DNA of 64,000 nucleotides from Hydractinia symbiolongicarpus (taxonomy: Eukaryota; Cnidaria; Hydrozoa; Anthoathecata; Hydractiniidae): contig NC_079875.1 of the NCBI RefSeq assembly GCF_029227915.1, forward strand, positions 20,143,001 to 20,207,000, given 5' to 3'. The notes beneath the pieces are model-generated. The model saw nothing but the letters and a program-made list of their open reading frames with translations, was not told the origin of the DNA and did not search any database. The position numbers were made by a program, and so were the translations under genes. Numbering within the stretch: the first letter of the stretch is position 1; every line of letters starts with the position of its first letter. Positions 55,400 through 64,000 of this stretch are shown here, in pieces.

Positions 55400-57345
55400 T
55401 TACTTGCTGACATAAGTGATTTTGTTGATGAGAATGAAATCGACTCATTTGTCGCTGTTATTTCGGATATTGATGTTTTTGTTGAAAAAATCGAGATTAA
55501 AAGGTCAAATTTGCGTTCGCTTTCTAATCAAATCAAATTAAATATAGGTGAAACTAAATTCGAAACAGAATTCGCCAAAAACGTTGAAATGTCTTTTGCT
55601 AACATCAAAACTTATATCAAGTTTGCCAAAGATCTGAGAAAATCAATTAGAACAAAAGAGAAAGCCGATTTCACCAATAAAAAAATTTTAAGGCGAGTGT
55701 AAAGGAAAGTGCGCATGATTTTTATAATCAAAATATAATCTCTAAATAACAATTTCATAACCTGATATGTAGATATTTTGGAAGCTCTTATTTTTCTCAA
55801 TTGAGTGATATAATTTTTTTGGAAAAATATTAAGGTCGTTTGAGGTTTAGGTGTATATAAAATTTACCCCAGTCTCTCCTAACTGATGTTTCTCTTACAA
55901 AACGGCTGATTTTTTTTCAAAATTTTTTGACTATTCTTCCCAGCTGTGCTGTATCTAAAAAGGGTTATTACTATTTCATATTCTTCCAAATGCTACTTTT
56001 TCAACTTGTTTTCTTTTACATAGACGGCTGTAAAAAAATTTAAACACGTTTTTACAAAAAAATAAAAAAAACCTTTATGATATATTATTTAGCTTTATCT
56101 CAAAACAGCTCTCCTACACAAACGTTATTTAGTTTTGTAAGAGAAAGTTCAAATGTAGATACCATTTTATCAAAAAATAAACACTGAGAAAAATATCAGC
56201 TCTTCAAAATTGTTTTTTGTTTTGAAGGAAATATGCGCACGTGAGCACATATGACACAGAAAGAGTGTTACAAAGATCATCACAGCGTTATTAGCGAGTA
56301 AACATAAACAAACAAAATAAACAGAGATCCAGATGGAATTTTTGAAAAAAAAAATCATAATTTAAAAGTTTAGTATATTTTGCCCTGATTTCACGAAAAA
56401 AAAAACAAAAAAACAAAAAAAAAACCGAAAAAAAATCACTTTTTTCCTTTACACTCGCCTTAAAAGAAAAACATCACTTCGAAATTATGAAACAAAAAAT
56501 TGAAACTTGGTTTTGTCATCAATAAAATTTTTCGCATAATAAATGAACTTTCAAAAGATTTTCAAGTCAACAAAGACACATCAAACGATAAAATAGCTAT
56601 AAAGGAATCAAATTTACAACTTAAACTTTGTCAATGTGAAAAATTAGCAAAGAAAATCCAGTATTTGTTGGACACTGTCCCGCCTGAATATCCAGATAAG
56701 GAAAGTGTTTTGCAAACGATAAGTAGCTTACAAAAAATTAAATTTTCAGAAGAAAAAATATGTCGAAAATCTTAAAACTGAAATTCAAACTAGGGAGTTA
56801 TCAAAAGAGAAAGTGTTTAGTTCATCAAACCTTACATAAAATTGGAGAAATTCAGAGGTTATGAATAAAAACTTGATATTTATTCATGTCAATCCATGTT
56901 TGAGAAGCTTTGTTCAAAAACAACACCTTCAAAATTGTTACCAGGCTTACTTAAAAATAATCATCTTGACGAACTTTAGGGAAATTTGGATTAGATTAAA
57001 AAGAGCATTTGGTAATTCCAAAACAATGCTTCAAAAGAAACTCGAAGATGTTAAGAGATTTGGTCCACTATGTAAATTAAAAAGTCCCAATACTTTACAA
57101 CATGATTTATCAAAACCTATTACATATACTCCAGGATATTCTTTCTCTGTCCAAAGTTTATAATTTCCAAAATAGGCTTTACTTTGGTGATGGTTTAAAT
57201 ATGATGTACCATATTATGGAAGATGCGAGAGTTACCAGGTGGTTGTCTTCTATCTGTGAGGAAAATTTACAAGAACCTGAAATGTGGGAGAGATTGATTT
57301 TATTTCTTGAGAAGAAACTTACAACAAGAGAAGGCTTTGGTTGCT
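55400..57345 (+). pseudogene. BEL/Pao gag-like region, interrupted by a MITE
   Basis: Lys- and Asn-rich coiled-coil frames (IKLNIGETKFETEFAKN; later EIQ/SLQK-like stretches and IMEDARVTRWLSS...EPEMWERLILFLEKKL) in changing frames. Removing the 768-bp insertion at 55692-56459 restores one open frame across the join. Confidence 0.5.
55692..56459. mobile_element. MITE of 768 bp with TTAA duplication, inside gag
   Basis: GGCGAGTGTAAAGGAAA at the left end is inverted at the right end (ending TTTACACTCGCC). TTAA stands at 55688-55691 and 56460-56463. TTAA sites are used by piggyBac and Kolobok elements. A GTTTTGTAAGAGAAA internal inverted pair lies at about 55888 and 56133. Confidence 0.75.
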
Positions 57346-57429
57346 AGGCATCAGGCTAATAAGTACGAAAAAGATGAAAATAACTATCGCAATGATTCGA
57401 TAGATAGGTACAAGTCACCATATAAATGA

Positions 57430-58066
57430 TGGGCAAAAGGATGAGGACGCAATATGTTACATCTGTAATGAATTTTCTAGTATTTATATTGCAACCAATG
57501 GGCAAAATGGTACTAAAATTATTCAGTACTTTGCATGTCTAAAGTTTGCTGAAATGACTCCCGCAGAAAAATGCAACACTATTAAGTCTAGAGGTTTATG
57601 TATTCAATGTCTTTTTCCAGGAGCATTACAATCAACAGGTAAACATTCACAAGAAAAGTGTCATCGCGATTTCGTATGTCCTCATTCTCACCACGACACA
57701 TACACAGTGAAAAAACACGTTTTGGTATGTCAAGACCACTGTTAGACCAATCAAGATGCTCTTCAGAAGTATAAAGAAAGATGCATCCTTAGACAAAGAG
57801 TACCTTTGCTTGAATTTGGAAAGAACATCAAGCTGTCATTTCATATCCAATCAGCTTACGTATCACTGAAAGGTAATGCTAAATGTAACTCTGAAGTTAT
57901 CACTGAACATGCGTTCATCATACTCCAAACAATCAAGGTACAAAATGAGACGTATACCATATTCTTTGATAATGGATGTGGAGATTTCGTATGCAGATAT
58001 GATGCATTTAAAAGAATAAATAGCATTCAAGAGCTGGTCCAGTTACACTTACAGTTGGCAATTTAG
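57430..58066 (+). pseudogene. BEL/Pao zinc-knuckle and aspartic protease region
   Basis: A Cys/His-rich stretch (CYICNEF...GLCIQCLFPGA...CHRDFVCPHSHHDTY) is followed, after a stop at about 57743, by FFDNGCGDFVCRYDA, which has the place of the protease active-site loop in such elements. Two short frames, no full-length protein. Confidence 0.55.
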
Positions 58067-58299
58067 AAACTGAATCACCACATGGCATCTATAGCGTGAC
58101 GTTACCACTACATGACGGAAGACATGCAGCCACGACAGAAGTTTGCATAGATTGTATTACAAGTGATTTTCCCTTGTATCCTTTGAAAGGAAAAGTATTA
58201 GACGACATTCAAAACCATTATAACCATCATGGAGGTATAATAAAAAATCTACCATAGTTACCAGAGTCCGTAGAAAGCCAAACCGACTTTACGATTGGA

Positions 58300-59560
58300 A
58301 TCAAGTACCTGCGATATTATCCCGAGATGGTATTTCAATTGTCTTCAGGTTTGACAATTTATCGATCCCCTTTTTGAATGCATCCGGTCGCAGAGAAGTA
58401 GTAGAAGGTTCACATTCTGTGTTTACAGAAATACACAAATTTCATCATCATAATCGATCGAATATCAGCCAACAATCGTACCCTAGTCAGCAATATAGTC
58501 TATATATATATTGGGCTATCAAGTCAACCCAGATGTAGCAATTCTAAACGACAGACAGTCATCAATTTGTGCACCAGCTGTCAGTAGAAAATCATGAAAT
58601 TCCCGACCGTTACGTCGTCCGGAAAAAGAAAATATTCTATCAGGTAGAAGAAGTTGGTTTAGAAATCAAATATAGATGTGTTGATTGTAGATCATGTCAG
58701 AAATGCAAAAATGGGAAAAAATTGAAATTCTAAGCTTAGAGGAAGAAGTGGACAAGAATTAATAGATCGATCAGTTTCAGTAGATGAATAAAGTAATCTC
58801 ACAATTGCCAGATTACCATTCATTTATAACCCTGCAGTAAAACTTGTCCAAACAAGAAAAAAGCATTGAAAGTTTGCTACAGTCAACTCAGAAAACTAAA
58901 CACATCTCTTAAAGATAAGGAAGATGTGATCAATTCAGAAAAGAAAACTCACTTGGATTTGTAGAGTTTGTGCACAATCTTACACCGACACAACAACAGT
59001 CATTAAAACACCAACTCCAAAACTACATTCTCTGGTGAGCTGTGTGGGGAAAGTCGTTTACAACACAATGTTGACTTGTGTTTGATACTGACAGTGGAAT
59101 AAGTTTAAATGACATACTTGCTAAAGGCACCAATAACATGAATAAATTGCTGGTAATTATCATACGTTGGTTTAGTCATTCAATCGCTTTTCAGACAGAT
59201 GTACAGAAAATGTACAACACCGTCAGGTTAATAGAGCAAGAGTGTGTCTGCAACGTTACATTTTACAGTCTGAATTGGATATCACAAAGCTACCAGTTGA
59301 AAAAGTAATTAAAACCCTTATATACAGTGTCAAATCCAGCGGAAATCAGGTGGAAAAGGGATTAAGAGATACAGCCAAGCTCTCTTAATGTGAATACCCT
59401 GAAATACGTGAAATGATTCATAACGATTTCTATGTTGACGAGTGTCTTTCTGGAGAAAGATCATTATCACAAGCGTATCAAAGAGCAGATAAATTGACAA
59501 CCGTACTTAGCCATGGGGGGTTTATGTTAAAAGGTTTTTTATGAACTTCACATTTCGAAA
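58300..59560 (+). pseudogene. BEL/Pao reverse transcriptase region, heavily broken
   Basis: Pieces in different frames: a Cys-rich linker (YRCVDCRSCQKCKNGK), LVFDTDSGISLNDILAKG, AFQTDVQKMYNTVRL (RT motif A region), and FYVDECLSGERSLSQAY (motif C region, D followed by E rather than DD). Many stops. Confidence 0.6.
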
Positions 59561-59599
59561 TGATGAAATAAATAAATACAATTCGGTTCACAGCATTAG

Positions 59600-60530
59600 T
59601 ACCGTCTGATGCCGTAAATTTAGATGAAAATACAATCGATACTGCAGATGTTAGTCAGTCAATCGCGTGTTCTACTATTTATGCTCGTTCCCTAAAAAAG
59701 GATAATTTTAGAAAAAAAAAACTCAGCCGAGAGCCAAATTAATTAATACCAACTTAAATGCACACACAGGCTTTGTTGTAAAAGATCTTTTGAAAAATAC
59801 CATATTGGATCAGTCAAACTAACCGACAGTCAAATTGCTTTGTTTTGGATAACAAATGAGAAAAATCCTCTCAAAACTTGGGTGAGGAATCAAGTAATTA
59901 ATATCAACAGATTTAGCAAATGTGATGATGGGATGTATGTCAAAAGTAAAGATATGATAGCCGATGTTCGAACGATGTTCGAGGTGCTTAGATATCATTC
60001 CAGGATCTACATGGATTCAAGTGGATGAAGTCAGACGTATCCAAATTTCCTGCATACAACGTTAACACACTTAATTTGAAAGGAGATTTATCCGAAACAG
60101 TAAAAGAAATTGCACAACATGAAGAATCACCAGATGTACTTGTTTTCACAGGTTCAAGAAAAATATCTGACAAGGTAATATCCAGGCACAAATTGTCAAA
60201 TTATGTTACCGATCCAATGAAACACAGATTCAGTCAAGTTATCCAATTACTTGGACTTGTTTACAGATTTATCAGTAACTGTGAAAAGAAATGTTTTACT
60301 ACAAAAACAAATAACTCTCAAGCGAAAATAATTATCTTGTCCAGTGATGACTTAAAGGCTGCCAGAGAACACTTTTGGAAGAAAGCAACCGCTGAATTTA
60401 AGAAATTCGCAAAAAAGATGCATATGCTAAGATATCAAAAGAAAACAACAACAAACAGTATTATACAGGACGTATTCTACCAGATCAGAAGTTCACTAAC
60501 TCAAGCAATATGACAGATGTTATGTTAGAT
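59600..60530 (+). pseudogene. BEL/Pao RNase H and connection region, broken
   Basis: QIALFWITNEKNPLKTWVRNQV (about 59831-59900) fits the RNase H end, followed by VKSKDMIADV. A Lys-rich frame 60025-60513 (DPMKHRFSQVIQLLGLVYRFI) precedes the integrase. Confidence 0.5.
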
Positions 60531-61418
60531 TTCACAAGTTCCACGTTTTTTGTACCAATTGTTGATAAGTATCCACCTATTGCTCATAGTATAATCAATG
60601 AGGTTCATTGGTACCACCCTATTGCTAAGCATTCCGGTATCGAAACTGTTCACGATACGTCATGAAGCAAGTGTATATAATCGAAGGTAGAGGACAAGTA
60701 AAAGTTATCAGAAAAAAATGTGAAACATGTCGATATCTACTCAAACGCACTTTCGAAGTTGCTATGGGGCCAAACTCCAATCATAATGTTAATATTGTTC
60801 CTGCGTTTTACGTGTGTCAAGTCGATCTAGCTGGCCCATTCTTGTCATATTCCCCACACAACAAGAGAACCACTGTAAAAATTTGGTACTTGGTGTTTTG
60901 TTGTACCACAACATCAACCATAAACATAAAAGTTATGGAAGATTACAGCACCTCAGGTTTCATCCAAGCGTTTATTTAGTTTTAATGTGAGGTTGGATAT
61001 CCAAAAATTCCTTTACCAGACAAAGGAAACCAATTAGTGAGTGGATGCAAAAAACATGAGAATTTCGTTTATGGATTTAAAGGGTAGACTTCACAAAGAA
61101 ACGAGCATTAAATTCAAGACATACCCTATTGGGGGACACTTTATGCATGGTAAAGTCGAAAGAAAAATCAAACAAGTTAATGAATCTATATTAAAATCAA
61201 ATCAAAATGAGAGACTTTCATACTCCAGTGGGAGACTCTGGGTACAGAAATCGCTAATTGTATTAATGATCTCCCCTGATTTTGAAAATGCTGATCTGAT
61301 CACACCTAATCGTTTACGCCTCGGTCGCAACAATGACAGGTTACCAGTTAGTCCTATTGCCTTAACTGATAAGCCTTGGAAATTTATTGATCAACACCGT
61401 AAGATATATTTATTTTAG
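60531..61418 (+). pseudogene. BEL/Pao integrase region, broken
   Basis: NEIHWYHP...HSG and the zinc-binding part (CETCRYLLKRT) are followed by FYVCQVDLAGPF (first catalytic Asp), KVMEDYSTSGFI and, after a frameshift, HGKVERKIKQVN (catalytic Glu region), then TPNRLRLGRNNDR. The element's coding part ends at 61418. No intact integrase remains. Confidence 0.6.
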
Positions 61419-61421
61419 TTA

Positions 61422-63640
61422 TTGTTTATTTTAAATTTATGCGTTGTGTATTTCTTCGTATTTTCATATTTTCTGTGTTAGTTTGAACCTTGTTTGGTGC
61501 GAAAAGTTACAAACATTTCTATCAGGGTTTTTTGTCATCCTGTGAAAACTAACAGCCGTCCTTTATATATCGCATTTCGTGTTTCCATAACACGCCGTTT
61601 TTTTCGCGTACAAACAGACAATATACAGCTATTACTAGATTTATAATACATAATTTTTTTGAAGCATGACATTTTATAAGTATCCATTGGTTTAAATTTG
61701 GTCATTTTTTAAACATATACTAAGCATATGTGAACCCTGAGAAAATGTGAAGTTTTTATGCTTTTTTTTTCGTAAGCAGTTTTTCTTTTTCTTCTTTGTC
61801 TGAATTAACCAGTATGTAGTAAGATTTAAGTTGTAATTACTGTTCAAAATTCATATGTAATATTTTTTTCAATAAGCATCTTTTGATCCTGATGATGTGT
61901 TTTTCATAAGCATATTCCATAAATATTTTTGCCATTAAGCATAACCTAAGCATATTTGGAGTCTTATTTTAGCATCTCAATTGCTTATAAAAAACATGTA
62001 ATAGCCATATTTTGTTCAAAATGGTTACACGCAGCTTTTTTCAGGAAATCCCGGTAAAACCCCACAGAACTCAATTTTTACAGATAAAGGAAGATGAAAC
62101 AATCTGAGAAGGCCATTTTAAAATCTTTGGCGTTGACATTTGTTAAGTCTGTTTTGTCTTCTAAAAGGTTTTTATTTTTGATTTTTTATGTTTTTACATG
62201 TCAAGACAAATATATGGTCACACTTTTTAGTTACATACAAATCTTGGACTCACCAAGCATCCTGTAAAAAGCCAGCTAGCTAGCTATAGCTAGCCTTACT
62301 TATTCATATTATTTTAAAGTTTCTACTCATTTTTTTTGTTTTGCTTTTTGTTTTTTATCCTAGCCAACATTACTTATTTTTATTCTGGGTTGTGGCTAGC
62401 TCTTTAGCTCTGGAAATAAAGCCAAAGTAGTCAAATGCAGTTCGGTTACAACAAAATTCTTATGCTAAATGTAGTTAGGTTACACCTTTTAGCTACACCT
62501 TTTATTACTGTCATGAAATACTATCCGGCAAAATAAAATGAGTGATTTTTTTAGCTTGACGGGCTAACAACGAGTTGTTTCTGTGTTTTTTATTTATATT
62601 AAAGTTCCATTTAAGTTTTTTTTTAAAAGGGTATTACGCCTATGTCTGCTGAACACGGTTTATTTGTACTAAGCACACAGTCTGGTGTCACAATTATTTC
62701 AACGTTTACGGAAACTATTATGCAAAAAATAATAATAGTGACCGATTGTTTTTGCTACGATGGGGTAACAACGGGTTGTAAACTGTGTTTTTATTTCAGC
62801 TGAAGTTGCATTAAAATGATTTTTTTGTACTGCATACCTGCACAAGTGTTCCACCTAAATGTGTGACACAGTTGAGGTTCTCATTAAGCGATCCATTCAG
62901 GGTGTAATGGCAGGACGCACAGTTACTTCTGGCTTAACCTGACTTTTTTACGCCGAGTCCATGGCTAGTCGTAACATAAAAGACTATAATGAAACTGCCA
63001 TCATAACTCAAGTAATTAATCGATAAAATATCTCACTGAAACCTGTGAGATAATACATTGATAAATATGGAAAACTTGTGATAAAAAGTAGCGTTTTGTA
63101 CACCTTAAGTACAAAATTACCATTCCAATAGTTTTGGCAAACTGGTCATTATAAAATTTTTAGGGTTAATTAAGGCCGCTTGTTTAATCCCAGGATTTGT
63201 AGGGTCTGCTTAGACACCCTGCTATAATTCTTTTGACCTGATGAATTTTAAACGTTCGTGGGATGTAACGATTTTCATCTGCGGGTACAATTTGGGTGGG
63301 TTTAAATAACACTTTTATTTGCAACATCACTGTACAATTTTGTTTTCGTGCACTAAATGTTTTATAAAATCTGAGTGAAACTATTAAGCTTAAAGAAATT
63401 AGTAAGACGTAAACAAAATTAAATTTTTTAATTTGGTATGGTAATTGTTAAATTAAAGAAACCACATCCTTCAAAATTGGTAACCACGCTTACTTTGTCA
63501 GGGATAGAAAAAGTCTATTTTTTACTGACTGTATGCAAACCCTGCGACCACTAAGAAAATGCAAGTTAAATAAGTTCACTGCCCTGAAAACAACGCTGCT
63601 GAGTGTCACCAGGGAAAAAGTTTCTGAGAAACAACCTTAC
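61422..63640. other. Non-coding with a tandem pair of about 190-bp units
   Basis: GGGCTAACAACGAGTTG (about 62569) and GGGGTAACAACGGGTTG (about 62763) mark two diverged units at 62408-62830. The second unit is the inverted relative of 20935-21120 (AAACAATCGGTCA on the minus strand). A TAGCTAGCTATAGCTAGCC block lies at about 62276. No exon recognised. Confidence 0.4.
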
Positions 63641-63962
63641 CATTGGAGCACTTCGAGATGGTGTTTTCATCATGTTATTCCTCTTGTTGAACAGCGATTT
63701 TTTTTTTCGACCAAGATACGACACCGTAGATTCGCCTACTAACCGAGATGAGTTCGAAGACTGCAGCGAAAGACGCGAAATATCATTGTTCACTTTTTTT
63801 GATTTTTTCGTAACAGGCTCTAAGGGAGGTCCCATAGTTAATCGGTCAGTCTCGGTAACTTTCTTCAATGCAAAGGGTTTCGGAAGTGACGTTTCATCCT
63901 TTTCCACTTGCTTTGCGACTTGAGACAAATTTTTATCGCGATTTAGTCTGCTCGCCAACCTC
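63641..63962 (-). CDS. Internal exon of an unrecognised gene
   Basis: A minus-strand exon of 322 bp runs from a TTACCTCAG acceptor at 63963-63971 to a GTAAGG donor at 63640. It encodes a basic, Ser-rich, probably disordered stretch (RLNRDKNLSQVAKQVEKDE...LVGESTVSYLGRKKKSLF). There is no ATG at the start, so upstream exons must lie beyond the window. No family recognised; a nuclear protein is possible from composition only. Confidence 0.4.
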
Positions 63963-64000
63963 CTGAGGTAATAAAGATATTAAAATAATAAAATATTCTT

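Larger units (their letters stand above)
55400..61421 (+). mobile_element. Decayed BEL/Pao-type LTR retrotransposon
   Basis: In order: gag-like frames, a zinc-knuckle region, an aspartic protease-like region, reverse transcriptase, RNase H region and integrase, all on the plus strand and scattered over all three frames with many stops. The order and wording fit BEL/Pao polyproteins of cnidarians. LTRs were not identified. Certainly inactive. Confidence 0.7.

Overview
The window is AT-rich metazoan DNA. Genes are split by GT-AG introns, GCTAGC-rich simple repeats are frequent, and most of the sequence is transposable elements. The set of elements (R2-like and APE-type LINEs, BEL/Pao, Polinton, a RAG1-like gene, HECT genes linked to DDE integrases) points to a cnidarian, most likely a hydrozoan. 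That placement is inference from element content; no rRNA, tRNA or known host marker gene was seen.

Layout, left to right. 396-1130: decayed 72-bp repeats encoding a 24-residue motif (FKTQDMCNKAV). 1299-5063: an R2-like non-LTR retrotransposon flanked by an exact 17-bp target-site duplication. 5373-9701: a nine-exon RAG1-like gene with the RAG1 N-terminal zinc region, a RING finger and an RNase H-like core that keeps D, D and E candidates; its one lesion is a frameshift at an A9 run. A 387-bp MITE with TTA duplications follows. 10457-15990: a 5.5-kb DNA transposon with terminal inverted repeats and subterminal ATATATGCAACAAAA arrays. It carries two convergent spliced genes, a HECT ubiquitin ligase and a DDE integrase-type transposase. 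16-28 kb: noncoding DNA with satellites, MITEs and palindromes. 28.4-29.7 kb: a C2H2 transposon-type protein. 29.8-30.7 kb: a 31-bp minisatellite with higher-order structure. 30761-38770: probably one large second HECT-type gene, with N-terminal exons at 30761-32450 and the HECT exon at 37700-38770. Its presumed intron is filled by a 1.9-kb repeat whose inverted copy lies at 18364-20199, and by a 60-bp minisatellite.

40-49 kb: a composite wreck. A transposase C-terminus is fused in frame to a LINE fragment, which is joined to a degenerate, rearranged Polinton (virus-like element). The Polinton keeps a DNA-packaging ATPase, several small membrane or coiled-coil proteins, broken major capsid and protein-primed DNA polymerase genes, and a repeated AATAAATG-type gene-start signal. 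49.2-55 kb: sparse, with a large hairpin, one exon-like ORF and nested MITEs. 55.4-61.4 kb: a decayed BEL/Pao retrotransposon with a MITE inserted in gag at TTAA. The window ends with one internal exon of an unrecognised minus-strand gene.

Several otherwise intact genes are broken only at long A runs (6100-6108, 31376-31382, 37877-37884). Either homopolymer errors in the assembly or young mutations would explain this. The most notable loci are the near-complete RAG1-like gene, the HECT plus integrase transposon and the Polinton gene-start motif.
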